Source of the DNA: JBBQYA01 sp031412335
Lineage (GTDB): Bacteria > Bacteroidota > Bacteroidia > Sphingobacteriales > Sphingobacteriaceae
Length of the DNA: 64,000 nt
Assembly: GCA_031412335.1 (NCBI GenBank)
Contig: JANOCT010000020.1
Span: forward strand, 15,559-79,558
Reading direction: 5' to 3'
The notes below the pieces were generated by a model. That model searched no databases. It saw only the letters and a list, made by a program, of their open reading frames with translations, and was not told where the DNA came from. Shown in pieces: positions 44,802 to 54,248 of the stretch (the first letter of the stretch is position 1; each line of letters begins with the position of its first letter). The position numbers and the translations under genes are program-made.

Positions 44802-46334
44802 ATGAAAAACGAACAGGGCCAAGAGATAGGTAAAAAAAGTACGCTAAATCGCTACCAAAACAAAGGAACAAATCTGGCTCAAATAGGAGGTAAATTACAA
44901 CCACAAGCACCAGAATTAGAGGAAGCAGTGTTAGGGGCACTGATGTTGGAGAAAGATGCTTTAACGGCCGTAATCGACATTTTAAAGCCGGAAATATTCT
45001 ATAAAGATGCGCATAAAATCATTTTCAATGCGATAAAAATTTTATTTGAAAAAACTCAACCCGTTGATATTTTAACAGTAACTGCCCAGTTGCGCTTCAG
45101 TGGTGAACTAGAAATTGTAGGTGGTGCATTTTATGTAACCGAGTTAACAAACAGAGTAGCTTCCGCTGCAAATATTGAATTTCATGCTCGTATCGTTTCG
45201 CAAAAATATATTCAGCGAGAATTGATTAAAATTTCAACTGAGATTATCAATAATGCATACGAAGACACTACTGATATTTTTGAATTGTTGGACTCTGCTG
45301 AGAAAAATTTATTTTCCATTGCAGAAAATAATTTGCGTAAAAATTCCGAATCATTGGCCGATGTAATGAAAGCTGCTATTGCTGATATCGAAAATTTGAA
45401 AGATAAAGCAGATGGTTTAAGTGGAGTTCCAACTGGTTTTTCATCCTTAGATCGCATTACTTCTGGATGGCAAAAATCAGATTTAATTATTATTGCTGCA
45501 AGGCCAGGTATGGGTAAAACAGCTTTTGTAATGAGTGTTGCCAGAAATGCAGCGGTTGATTTTAATAAACCAGTAGCCATTTTTTCTTTAGAAATGTCGT
45601 CAAAGCAATTAGCAAATCGATTAATTTCAGGAGAAACGGAACTTACATCCGAAAAACTAAGAAAAGGCGATCTTCAACTTCATGAATGGAAACAACTTCA
45701 TGTTAAAATTCAGAAGCTATCTGCAGCACCAATTTTTATTGATGATACTCCTGCATTAAATATTTTTGAACTAAGAGCAAAATGTAGAAGATTGAAAGCT
45801 CAGCAAAACATCGAATTAATCATAATCGATTATTTGCAATTGATGAGTGGAAATGGAGATAATAAAGGTGGAAATCGTGAACAGGAAATTGGTAGTATAT
45901 CAAGAGCTTTAAAATCAATTGCGAAAGAATTAGATGTTCCGGTAATTGCACTATCACAGTTGAGCAGAGCTGTTGAAACCCGTGGAGGAGCAAAAAAACC
46001 ACAACTTTCAGATTTACGTGAATCTGGTTCTATAGAGCAAGACGCTGATATGGTATTGTTTCTTTATCGGCCAGAATATTATCAATTCACGGAAGATGAG
46101 GACATGAAATCGACCGCTGGAATTGCAGAAGTAATTATTGCAAAACACCGAAATGGCTCGCTGGATACCGTTCAACTTCGTTTTATTGACAAATATGTTA
46201 AGTTCGCCAACTTGGATGAGGATTCGATTTTTCAACCTACAACCTTTAGAATGGACCCATCTGATAGTTTTGATGCACCTACCGGAATGATTTTACCATC
46301 TAAAGCAAATGACCCGGACGAGGATCCGTTTTAG
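44802..46334 (+). CDS. dnaB: Replicative DNA helicase DnaB
   Basis: The 510-residue protein has the N-terminal DnaB primase-interacting domain (QAPELEEAVLGALMLEKDAL, about 30-135), a linker and a RecA-like helicase core: Walker A ARPGMGKTAF near 235, Walker B IELIIIDYLQLMSG near 345, motif RELDVPVIALSQLSRAVETR-type SQLSR near 385, and the family end motif EQDADMVLFLYRPEYY. It unwinds DNA at the fork as a hexamer in the cytoplasm. It is not next to recognisable origin genes, but the upstream hairpin region may carry regulatory sites. No intein is present. Confidence 0.97.
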   Translation: MKNEQGQEIGKKSTLNRYQNKGTNLAQIGGKLQPQAPELEEAVLGALMLEKDALTAVIDILKPEIFYKDAHKIIFNAIKILFEKTQPVDILTVTAQLRFSGELEIVGGAFYVTELTNRVASAANIEFHARIVSQKYIQRELIKISTEIINNAYEDTTDIFELLDSAEKNLFSIAENNLRKNSESLADVMKAAIADIENLKDKADGLSGVPTGFSSLDRITSGWQKSDLIIIAARPGMGKTAFVMSVARNAAVDFNKPVAIFSLEMSSKQLANRLISGETELTSEKLRKGDLQLHEWKQLHVKIQKLSAAPIFIDDTPALNIFELRAKCRRLKAQQNIELIIIDYLQLMSGNGDNKGGNREQEIGSISRALKSIAKELDVPVIALSQLSRAVETRGGAKKPQLSDLRESGSIEQDADMVLFLYRPEYYQFTEDEDMKSTAGIAEVIIAKHRNGSLDTVQLRFIDKYVKFANLDEDSIFQPTTFRMDPSDSFDAPTGMILPSKANDPDEDPF

Positions 46335-46343
46335 AATTATATT

Positions 46344-47528
46344 TTAAAGCAAAAAACTAATGCAAATACCACCAATAATAATTACCCAAGGTGGAATTTT
46401 GGTAAACATTAATAAGGAAAAAGTAAAACCAATGATCAAAACATTGATATAATTTAATCCTATCGGTTTTAACAATAAAAAAAATGCAGCGAAAACGAAT
46501 CCAACCGAAACTGCATTTATTCCTTTAAAAGATTGTTTTATCATTTGTATTTTCTTCAAATTATCCCAAATCGGATAAATAAAAAGTATTAGAATCATTC
46601 CAGGTAAATTGATAGCGATAACTGCGATTATAGCACCTAAAATTTGACCTGCAATTCCATAATTCCGCATGGTAATGGAACCTACAAAAGAAGTAAATGA
46701 AAATACTGGACCAGGCATAGCTTGTTGCAACGCAACAGCAGATAAAAATTCCTGAGCGGTTAAATATTTTTTAAGTTCAACAAACTCAGTGTACAACATC
46801 GGTATTAAAACCTGCCCTCCTCCAAATACAAGAATTCCATTCCGATAAAAATTTTCGAATAATCTGACAGGTAAACTAAAAAACGATGTTCGATTTATTA
46901 ACATTCCCATCAGAGCAAAAAGCAATAGAATTCCAATAAATAGCAATAGTTTTTTCCAGTTTACCTGCAGAATGTATTTTTCTTGGTCGGGTTCTAATTT
47001 GTTGAAAATTGCTGCTAGCGTTGCGCCTACCAACAATATAATCGGAAAAACATAAGGCGTTCTGAAATAAATAGTAGCCAAAAAAGAAAACAAAGCCAAT
47101 AAAAAAACCCAAATTGATTTGATAAATAATAAGGAAAGTTTGAAGCCTGCATAACCAATTATACCGACAGCCATTGCCTGTATTACTTGCAATCGTGATT
47201 GTGCAATAGTTGATAAATCGAAATAGGAAAAACAAATGGCTGCAATAGCCATTAAACATGCTGATGGTAAAATCCAGATAAAAAAAGCAAAAATTGCAAC
47301 TCGATAACCTCCAAATCGAAAAGCAATTGCCACTAACGTTTGTGTAGAAGCTGGACCAGGAAGCATTTGGCAAAGTGCATTTAACTCTATCAGTTCATTT
47401 TCGTTGAGGTATTTTCGCTTAATAACAAATTGCCGCAACATTAAAGCAAAATGAGCCTGAGGACCTCCAAATGCTGAAAGCGTGTAGGCAAAAACATCAC
47501 GCAAAAAAATGATGGTTCGTTTGCTCAA
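46344..47528 (-). CDS. chrA: Chromate transporter (ChrA, CHR family, two-domain form)
   Basis: This 394-residue membrane protein has two homologous halves, each starting with a CHR motif: FGGPQAHFALMLRQFV and then LCQMLPGPASTQTLVAIAFRFGG (N-half), and NGILVFGGGQVLIPML and LQQAMPGPVFSFTSFVG (C-half). The repeated GGxxA and MPGP motifs define the long-chain ChrA type with 10-12 spans. It exports chromate, probably by proton-motive force or sulfate exchange. Its stop is 9 bp from the convergent stop of dnaB. No chromate-resistance partner gene adjoins; the TPR gene upstream-right is unrelated. Confidence 0.92.
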   Translation of the reverse strand: MSKRTIIFLRDVFAYTLSAFGGPQAHFALMLRQFVIKRKYLNENELIELNALCQMLPGPASTQTLVAIAFRFGGYRVAIFAFFIWILPSACLMAIAAICFSYFDLSTIAQSRLQVIQAMAVGIIGYAGFKLSLLFIKSIWVFLLALFSFLATIYFRTPYVFPIILLVGATLAAIFNKLEPDQEKYILQVNWKKLLLFIGILLLFALMGMLINRTSFFSLPVRLFENFYRNGILVFGGGQVLIPMLYTEFVELKKYLTAQEFLSAVALQQAMPGPVFSFTSFVGSITMRNYGIAGQILGAIIAVIAINLPGMILILFIYPIWDNLKKIQMIKQSFKGINAVSVGFVFAAFFLLLKPIGLNYINVLIIGFTFSLLMFTKIPPWVIIIGGICISFLL

Positions 47529-47579
47529 AACTTTAGAATAATGTTTTTTCAGTAAACATAATTTATTTATAATACTTAT

Positions 47580-47909
47580 TTACTCGTCGGCATAAGGATC
47601 ATTCATAATTGCAAAAGCTGATTTCAATTCTGACAAAGCATGCTCATTTTTTAATTTTTCAGCTACCAAAATACCTTTCTGATAAACTAAAGCGGCATTT
47701 TCTTTATTTCCTAATTGTTCATGCAATTTGGCAAGATGATAATAATTTCCTACATATTCTGGGTCTGAATAATGTACATCCTCATAATATTTTAACGCCA
47801 ATTCAAAATTTCCACTTTTTAAATATTCAGTTGCAATTGCATATTTCAAAAAACTATCGTTGGGTTCTTTTTGTAAAAATTCAAATAAGCTTTCAAGTCT
47901 ATTATTCAT
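47580..47909 (-). CDS. Small tetratricopeptide-repeat protein
   Basis: The protein of 109 residues consists almost entirely of TPR helices: about three repeats around FLKYAIATEYLKSGNFELALKYY, DPEYVGNYYHLAKLHEQLGN and AALVYQKGILVAEK. There is no signal peptide. Such short TPR proteins act as adaptors; no partner is evident. It is divergent from etfB (47-bp gap) and lies 51 bp before chrA on the same strand, so transcription into chrA is possible. Confidence 0.85.
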   Translation of the reverse strand: MNNRLESLFEFLQKEPNDSFLKYAIATEYLKSGNFELALKYYEDVHYSDPEYVGNYYHLAKLHEQLGNKENAALVYQKGILVAEKLKNEHALSELKSAFAIMNDPYADE

Positions 47910-47931
47910 TTCAGATTTAGTCGAATTTATA

Positions 47932-47939
47932 TAGTTTTG
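47932..47939 (+). promoter_or_regulatory. TAnnTTTG promoter box before etfB
   Basis: TAGTTTTG fits the Bacteroidetes -7 consensus and lies 17 bp upstream of the etfB ATG at 47957, giving a leader of about 12 nt with an A-rich tract (AAAAAAAGAAAAATTT) before the start codon. Confidence 0.5.
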
Positions 47940-47956
47940 TAAAAAAAGAAAAATTT

Positions 47957-48694
47957 ATGAAAATATTGGTTTGCGTAAGCAATGTACCCGATACAACAAC
48001 AAAAATAACTTTTACCAATAATAATACAGAATTAAACACAAATGGTATAAGTTATATTCTTAATCCATATGACGAGATAGCACTATCTAGAGCAGTGGAA
48101 CTTACAGAAAACGGGAATGGAACTGTTACAACCTTAAATGTTGGAGAATTAAATACTGAACCCACTATCCGCAAAACACTTGCAATAGGTGCTACAGATG
48201 CAATTAGAGTAAACGCAAAACCAAGAGATGCTTATTTTGTTGCTAAACAAATTGCAGCAATCGCACAAGCAAATAACTATGACATGATCTTAACTGGGCG
48301 CGAGTCGATTGATTATAATGGATCGCAAGTGGCTAGCATGGTAGGTGAATTTTTAGATATTCCTTCCATTAACAGTGTAAAAAAACTTGACGTGAATGGA
48401 AATGGAGCAACACTTGAGCGTGAAATTGAAGGAGGGAAAGAAATGATAACTGTTGCTTTTCCGTTTGTCGCAAGTGCAACAGAAGGAATGGCAGAATGGA
48501 AAATACCAAATATGAGAGGAATTATGGCAGCCAGAACGAAACCACTGGTAGTGGTTGAAGCTGTAGAAGTACCTACAAATACAAACTTTATAGATTACGA
48601 ACAACCTAAACCTCGAGGACAGGTAAATTTGGTTTCAACTGATCAACCCGAAAATTTAATTGATTTATTACACAACGAAGCAAAAGTATTTTAA
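47957..48694 (+). CDS. etfB: Electron transfer flavoprotein beta subunit
   Basis: This 245-residue protein shows the ETF-beta fold: the N-terminal MKILVCVSNVPDTTTKI, LNPYDEIALSRAVELTE near 38, the nucleotide-binding segment ILTGRESIDYNGSQVASMVGEFLDIPSI near 113-140, and the recognition-loop region PNMRGIMAARTKPL near 190. It forms a heterodimer with EtfA, binds AMP, and carries electrons from acyl-CoA dehydrogenases to the respiratory chain. etfA starts 9 bp after its stop, so the two form one operon with its own promoter. Confidence 0.95.
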   Translation: MKILVCVSNVPDTTTKITFTNNNTELNTNGISYILNPYDEIALSRAVELTENGNGTVTTLNVGELNTEPTIRKTLAIGATDAIRVNAKPRDAYFVAKQIAAIAQANNYDMILTGRESIDYNGSQVASMVGEFLDIPSINSVKKLDVNGNGATLEREIEGGKEMITVAFPFVASATEGMAEWKIPNMRGIMAARTKPLVVVEAVEVPTNTNFIDYEQPKPRGQVNLVSTDQPENLIDLLHNEAKVF

Positions 48695-48703
48695 CAAAAA
48701 GAT

Positions 48704-49681
48704 ATGTCAGTATTAGTATATGTAGAGAATACAGAAGGAACATTCAAGAAATCAGCTTTTGAAGTAGTTTCGTATGCAAATGAAATTGCAAAATTATCAG
48801 GTACAACATTAACCGCCATTTCTATAGGTGATGTTAACGAAACAAACCTTGCTGAACTTGGAAGATTTGGTGCTAAAAAAATATTGAATGTAAGCAATGA
48901 TAAACTTAAAACGTTTGTAAACCAAGCATATGCATCAGTTATTTCAGAAGCTGCAAAATCCGAAAATTCAACGATTGTTATTATCGCTAATACTTTTACT
49001 GGTAGAGGCTTGGCACCAAGAGTTGCAGTTAAATTAGAAGCAGGTTTAGCAGATGGCGCAATTGAATTACCTAAAATTTCGGGTGATAATCTTACAGTCA
49101 AAAAAACTGCATTTTCAGGAAAAGCATTTGCCAATGTTGAATTAACATCAAAAGTAAAAGTGATTACCTTAAATACCAATGCATTTAAAGTGATAGAATC
49201 TGCTGCTGACGGTGGAATTGAAAATTATGAGCCAAGTGTAAAGGATTCTGATTTTAAAATTATTGTTGGAGAAATTGTAAGAGCTGCAAATAAAGTTTCA
49301 TTACCAGATGCAGAATTAGTTGTTTCCGCAGGCCGAGGTTTAAAAGGACCTGAAAATTGGGGAATGATAGAAGAATTAGCTGATTTGTTAGGCGCAGCAA
49401 CGGCTTGTTCAAAACCAGTATCAGATTCTGATTGGAGACCACATTCCGAACATGTTGGCCAAACTGGAATTGCTATAAGCCCTAATTTATATATTGCAAT
49501 AGGTATTTCTGGAGCTATTCAGCATCTAGCTGGGGTAAGTTCTTCAAAAGTAATTGTAGTGATAAACAAAGATCCAGAAGCGCCATTTTTTAAAGTTGCT
49601 GATTATGGTATTGTTGGAGATGCATTTGACGTCGTACCAAAATTAATTGCTGCTGTAAAATCGTTAAAAGCATCGAACTAA
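48704..49681 (+). CDS. etfA: Electron transfer flavoprotein alpha subunit
   Basis: At 325 residues it has the alpha-subunit FAD domain in the C-terminal half: VVSAGRGLKGPENW near 205, RPHSEHVGQTGIAISPNLYIA near 247 and GISGAIQHLAGVSSSKVIV near 270, with the conserved DPEAPFF...ADYGIVGD near the end. The N-terminal half (1-190) is an ETF alpha domain. With EtfB it carries one FAD and passes electrons to ETF-ubiquinone oxidoreductase. It is the second gene of the etfBA operon. Confidence 0.96.
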   Translation: MSVLVYVENTEGTFKKSAFEVVSYANEIAKLSGTTLTAISIGDVNETNLAELGRFGAKKILNVSNDKLKTFVNQAYASVISEAAKSENSTIVIIANTFTGRGLAPRVAVKLEAGLADGAIELPKISGDNLTVKKTAFSGKAFANVELTSKVKVITLNTNAFKVIESAADGGIENYEPSVKDSDFKIIVGEIVRAANKVSLPDAELVVSAGRGLKGPENWGMIEELADLLGAATACSKPVSDSDWRPHSEHVGQTGIAISPNLYIAIGISGAIQHLAGVSSSKVIVVINKDPEAPFFKVADYGIVGDAFDVVPKLIAAVKSLKASN

Positions 49682-49821
49682 ATTGTATAACAAAGATTTT
49701 GTAAGTGAATTTAACAAAATCCAAAATTATCTAAACGTTTTTTTATATCAATAAATGAATGTGTTAGTTAAAATAATTAACCCATTAAAATGAATCTCCT
49801 AATAATAGTATTCGGGCAAAA

Positions 49822-50430
49822 ATGAGTGATGTGGAAATGAAGAAAATCAAATTAGATATAGTTGGCCTATCTTATAGCCAAACTCAATCAGGTGCTTATG
49901 CACTTGTTCTAGGCGAAACAACAGGAAGACGACGTTTGCCCATAATAATCGGAGGCTTTGAAGCACAGGCAATTGCTATTGAAATTGAAAAAATGACACC
50001 TAGTAGGCCATTAACTCATGATTTATTCAAATCTTTTGCAGATGCTTTTAGTATTCAGATTCAGGAAATTATAATTTACAATTTACTTGATGGAATATTT
50101 TTTGCAAAAATCATATCATCTGATGGAAAAAAGCAAGTTGAAATTGATGCAAGAACATCCGATGCTATAGCACTTGCTGTTCGCTTTGAATGTCCAATTT
50201 ATACCTACGAATTTATCCTCGCCTCTGCTGGAATCGTAATAGAAGGAAATGATTTTGTTTTTCTTGAAAATCTTGAAAAAAAGGAAGATGGAGTGCTTGC
50301 TACAAAAGCAACCGACTATTCAACTGTAAATGATCAGGAATTAAAAAATTTATTGAAACTTGCTTTGGAAGAAGAAGCTTACGAAAAAGCTGCCAGAATA
50401 CGCGACGAAATTACGAAACGCAAATCTTAG
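49822..50430 (+). CDS. Bifunctional nuclease family protein with C-terminal UvrB/UvrC motif
   Basis: The protein of 202 residues has a DUF151 (bifunctional nuclease) domain: YALVLGETTGRRRLPIIIGGFEAQAIAIEIE near 25-58, then SRPLTHDLF and ARTSDAIALAVRFECPIY near 112-130. The final 30 residues (LLKLALEEEAYEKAARIRDEI) are a UVR motif, a coiled coil like that joining UvrB and UvrC. The combination is common in Bacteroidetes. Plant BBD homologues degrade DNA and RNA; the bacterial role is not settled. It lies alone between etfA and the nucleoside transporter. Confidence 0.9.
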   Translation: MSDVEMKKIKLDIVGLSYSQTQSGAYALVLGETTGRRRLPIIIGGFEAQAIAIEIEKMTPSRPLTHDLFKSFADAFSIQIQEIIIYNLLDGIFFAKIISSDGKKQVEIDARTSDAIALAVRFECPIYTYEFILASAGIVIEGNDFVFLENLEKKEDGVLATKATDYSTVNDQELKNLLKLALEEEAYEKAARIRDEITKRKS

Positions 50431-50534
50431 GCATTTAAAACGATTACTATTTTTAGCTTTTAAAATTTCTCTTCTTCTGATTAGAAATTAACAGTTAAAA
50501 AAATCATACTTTACCCGCAAAACAAAAGCTACTA

Positions 50535-51809
50535 ATGGAAAGATTTACAGGTCTGATTGGAATCGTATTAATTTTTGCACTGGCATTCATGCTATCCAAC
50601 AATAGAAAAGCAATTAATTACCGACTTGTTTTCTCAGGCTTGGCCATTCAAATACTCCTTGCTTTATTTATTTTAAAGGTTCCGTTTGGTCAACAATTAT
50701 TTTCGTGGTTAGGTGCTGCAGTTACCAAAGTGCTCGATTTTTCGCAAGCAGGAGCCAATTTTGTTTTCGGTGCTTTGGTTAAAAAAGAATTCATGGACAA
50801 AGCATTTGGTGCTGGCAATGACTTTATCTTTTTCTTTAAAATAATTCCTACTATCATTTTTGTAGCAGTATTAGTTAGTGTTGCCTACCATCTAGGCATT
50901 ATGCAACGTATCGTAAAGTTCTTTGCATTTATCGTTTATAAATTAATGGGAGTTTCGGGATCTGAGGCATTATCAAATGTTGCAAGTGCATTTGTTGGCC
51001 AGGTTGAAGCACAAATAATGATAAAACCATACTTAAAAGGTATGACCATGTCGGAACTTTTAGCCTCTATGGCGGGTAGCATGGCAACTATTGCTGGCGG
51101 TGTTATGGCTGTTTATATTGCATTAGGTGTTCCTGCGGAATATTTAATTGCAGCAAGTTTAATGGCTGCTCCAGGTGCTTTGGTTATTTCTAAAATTGTA
51201 TGGCCTGAAACACAACTCTCAGAAACCAAAGGACAAGTTTCATTAGAAATTAAAAAAACAAGCTCTAACCTAGTCGATGCAATTTCTCACGGTGCTGGTG
51301 ATGGTTTAAAAGTTGGACTTAATGTAGTTGCTATGCTAATTGGATTTATAGCTTTAATCGCCTTGGTTGATTATTTGTTAGGTAAACTAGGGACAAGCTT
51401 GGCAAACATGGGCATGTCACTCTCATACATCGGCATTAATTTAAGCAAATTGAGTTTAAATGAAATCTTAGGCTCCGTATTTTCACTTTTTGCATATGCT
51501 ATGGGAATACCTTTTAAAGATATTCATACTGCTGGTTCGCTTATGGGTACAAAAATGGTAATCAACGAATTTGTAGCCTACCTTGATTTGGCTAAAGTTA
51601 AAGATACCATGGATGCAAAATCATTGCTGATTACCAGTTTTGCTTTATGCGGATTTGCCAACTTTAGTTCTATTGCTATACAAGTTGGTGGTATTGGCGA
51701 ACTTGCTCCCGAACGAAGAACTGATTTAGCTAAATTAGGTGTTAAAGCCCTAATATGCGGAACTTTAGCTTCTTATTTATCCGCAACAATTGCTGGTATA
51801 CTTTTGTAG
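50535..51809 (+). CDS. Concentrative nucleoside transporter, NupC family
   Basis: The 424-residue membrane protein has about ten spans, the N-terminal GLAIQILLALFILKVPFG, and the CNT gate and binding motifs GQVEAQIMIKPYL and ELLASMAGSMATIAGGVM near 155-195, followed by NVVAMLIGFIALIALVDYLL and the C-terminal GFANFSSIAIQVGGIGELAPERR. This matches CNT transporters, which import nucleosides with sodium or protons. Preference for a given nucleoside is not predicted. TACTTTAC upstream is a weak TAnnTTTG match. Confidence 0.93.
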   Translation: MERFTGLIGIVLIFALAFMLSNNRKAINYRLVFSGLAIQILLALFILKVPFGQQLFSWLGAAVTKVLDFSQAGANFVFGALVKKEFMDKAFGAGNDFIFFFKIIPTIIFVAVLVSVAYHLGIMQRIVKFFAFIVYKLMGVSGSEALSNVASAFVGQVEAQIMIKPYLKGMTMSELLASMAGSMATIAGGVMAVYIALGVPAEYLIAASLMAAPGALVISKIVWPETQLSETKGQVSLEIKKTSSNLVDAISHGAGDGLKVGLNVVAMLIGFIALIALVDYLLGKLGTSLANMGMSLSYIGINLSKLSLNEILGSVFSLFAYAMGIPFKDIHTAGSLMGTKMVINEFVAYLDLAKVKDTMDAKSLLITSFALCGFANFSSIAIQVGGIGELAPERRTDLAKLGVKALICGTLASYLSATIAGILL

Positions 51810-51884
51810 AAAAAGTTTAAAGTCGAATCTTGAATTTTTGCAAAATTAAACCCAAATTCCCTCATATTTATTTAGGAAAAACGG

Positions 51885-52823
51885 ATGAGCCATAAAAACT
51901 ACCGAATAGAAAATGAATGTTTGAATTGCGGTGCAACTGTAATAGGGAAGTTTTGTCATAAATGTGGCCAGGAAAATTTGGAATTAAAAGAAAATTTTTT
52001 CCATCAATCCATTCACGCTATTGGAGATTATTTTCATTTTGATGCTAAATTCTTTGGGACCTTACAACCTTTACTTTTCCAACCTGGAAGACTAACAAAT
52101 GAATATAATTCAGGTAAAAGAACTTCGTACCTCCACCCTATTCGAATTTATTTATTTATTTCAATTCTATATTTTTTCCTTTCTTCATTTCTACCCGAAC
52201 AAACATTTGTTAAGTTTCAAGAAACTAAAAGTACTACTGGATTAGATTCAGCCGATCAAGATTTAGACTCCTTGCAGCTTGCTGAAAAAAATAACACAAC
52301 TAACTTCCATTTAAACATTAAGAGTAAAAAAGATACGTTGGTAAAATCTGATTCAACGAATAAAAGCTGGTTTGCTGAAATTGAAGGTAAGGCTTCTAAA
52401 AATTTGAGGAATTCAGAAACACGAAAAAAAGCCCTTTCAGAATCAGGCAAGAAACTACCTAAAGTTATGTTTTTTATGATTCCAGTTTTCGCGTTATTCT
52501 CAAAATTATCGTATCGTAGGTCAAAAAAATACTACACTGAACATTTAATTTTTTCTCTACATTTTCACTCTTTCTATTTCTTGACAGGTTCTTTCCTAAT
52601 AGCCGCTCATTTATTTCTGCTATTATTTAACGTTAAATTTCCAATAGAAGTAATTTTACCTTTTATCGCTGCCATTTATTTATTCTTAGCATTAAAAAAA
52701 GTATTTGTACAAAATAATTGGAAAACCCTTTTGAAAGAACTATTAATACTTTTTGCCTATATTTTTGTTTTGGCAATCTGTATATTTTTTGTAGCTATTT
52801 TTACTTTTGCAACAGTACATTAA
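51885..52823 (+). CDS. DUF3667 membrane protein with N-terminal zinc ribbon
   Basis: The 312-residue protein opens with two CxxC pairs: CLNCGATVIGKFCHKCGQ (residues 12-29), a zinc ribbon, followed by the DUF3667 hallmark FFHQSIHAIGDYFHFDAKFFGTLQPLLFQPGRLTNEY-type segment near 40-75. Membrane segments are predicted near 88-105, 195-210, 228-260 and 265-305. The long middle loop (110-190) is polar and lysine/serine-rich. The family is common in Bacteroidetes and is of unknown function. It lies between the nucleoside transporter and the convergent sugar transporter. Confidence 0.9.
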   Translation: MSHKNYRIENECLNCGATVIGKFCHKCGQENLELKENFFHQSIHAIGDYFHFDAKFFGTLQPLLFQPGRLTNEYNSGKRTSYLHPIRIYLFISILYFFLSSFLPEQTFVKFQETKSTTGLDSADQDLDSLQLAEKNNTTNFHLNIKSKKDTLVKSDSTNKSWFAEIEGKASKNLRNSETRKKALSESGKKLPKVMFFMIPVFALFSKLSYRRSKKYYTEHLIFSLHFHSFYFLTGSFLIAAHLFLLLFNVKFPIEVILPFIAAIYLFLALKKVFVQNNWKTLLKELLILFAYIFVLAICIFFVAIFTFATVH

Positions 52824-52868
52824 CTATACATCAGTTTTAAATTTCTGACAATTCAAGAATAAAGTTTC

Positions 52869-54224
52869 TTATTTCTTATCGTCTACATCTTTAACAATTA
52901 AAGTTAAAAATGCTGCTAAAATCATAGAACAACCGCCTAAAACAATGGTGTAAACAGCTTCACCATGAAATACTTTTGTGGTAAACCAGCCCAAAACCGA
53001 AGCTGCCAAAATTTGAGGTATTACAATAAAATAATTAAACATTCCCATAAACATACCCATTTTTTTAGGAGGTAATGAACCTGCTAAAATCGCATAAGGC
53101 ATAGAAAGAATACTTGCCCAAGCCAGGCCTATACCTACCATAGAAAGTAAAAGCATATTCGGATTTGTAATGTATGAGATAGAAATTAAACCAATTCCGC
53201 CAGCAATTAAAGCGATCATGTGTACAAATTTACGACTGGTTTTATTAGCAATTACCGGCAATAAAAAAGCAAAAAGTGCAGCAAAACCATTATAAACCGC
53301 AAAACACACTCCAACCCAATTTGCACCTTCGTTATAAATAGCAGAGGTACTATCAGTGGAACCGTAAACATGTTTGGTAACGGCATTAGTTGTATAAATC
53401 CACATCGCAAATAAAGCAAACCAGGTAAAAAACTGAACTACCGCCAATTGCTTCATGGTTGTAGGCATCTTAAATAAATCTGTAACGATAGTTGCAATTC
53501 CCACTTTAGGTTCTTCAGCCTCAGGGTCAAACGGTACGTATTGCTTAAATTCTTCCGGTGGGTATTCTTCAGTTTTAAACACCGTCCAAGATACTGCTGA
53601 AATAAATACTACTGCTCCTATAAAAAACGAATACATTACAGAATCTGGAATCACTCCATCTGCTGCAGTATTAGAAACACCGATAGCAGTAAGTATATAA
53701 GGAAGCATAGAAGCAACCACAGCACCCGTTCCGATAAAGAAACTCTGCATAGCAAAACCTGCTGTACGCTGAGAAGAAGGCAACATATCGCCTACTAAAG
53801 CTCTAAATGGCTCCATAGATATATTAATTGATGCATCTAATATCAATAGACAACCTGCAGCAATCCATAAAACAGAAGCAAATGGAAAAACAAATAATGC
53901 CATTGACGAAAGAATTGCGCCAATTAAAAAATACAATCTTCTTCTACCCAATCTTCCCCAAGTATGATCGCTCATATATCCAATTATTGGCTGAACCAAT
54001 AAACCAGCAATAGGTGCAAAAATCCAAAGAATAGGTATCTCATCAACTTTGGCACCCAGAGTTTCAAAAATCCGGCTTACGTTAGAGTTTTGCAATGCGA
54101 AACCAAATTGTATTCCCAGAAAACCGAAACTCATGTTCCATATTTGCCAAAAACTTAATCTTGGTTTTTCTTTTACGATACTTCTTGTTTTCGAATCGGT
54201 TTTAATTTCAGCTGTAGATTGCAT
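52869..54224 (-). CDS. MFS sugar transporter (SLC45/maltose-type)
   Basis: The protein of 451 residues has 12 predicted spans. It shows the N-half motif GYMSDHTWGRLGRRRLYFLIGAI and FGFLGIQFGFALQNSNVSRIFETLG, similar to SLC45-like sucrose/maltose transporters found in Bacteroidetes maltose loci. The gene starts 24 bp after the stop of a periplasmic/surface GH13 gene on the same strand, so the two probably form an operon that digests alpha-glucans and imports the resulting maltose. Specificity is inferred from context and family memory, not measured. Confidence 0.88.
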   Translation of the reverse strand: MQSTAEIKTDSKTRSIVKEKPRLSFWQIWNMSFGFLGIQFGFALQNSNVSRIFETLGAKVDEIPILWIFAPIAGLLVQPIIGYMSDHTWGRLGRRRLYFLIGAILSSMALFVFPFASVLWIAAGCLLILDASINISMEPFRALVGDMLPSSQRTAGFAMQSFFIGTGAVVASMLPYILTAIGVSNTAADGVIPDSVMYSFFIGAVVFISAVSWTVFKTEEYPPEEFKQYVPFDPEAEEPKVGIATIVTDLFKMPTTMKQLAVVQFFTWFALFAMWIYTTNAVTKHVYGSTDSTSAIYNEGANWVGVCFAVYNGFAALFAFLLPVIANKTSRKFVHMIALIAGGIGLISISYITNPNMLLLSMVGIGLAWASILSMPYAILAGSLPPKKMGMFMGMFNYFIVIPQILAASVLGWFTTKVFHGEAVYTIVLGGCSMILAAFLTLIVKDVDDKK

Positions 54225-54248
54225 AATTATTTATTGAGATATTTTAAA

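Noticed and set aside
48691..49179. Antisense frame of 162 aa in etfA
   Set aside because: etfA has full family motifs; the antisense frame is a shadow.
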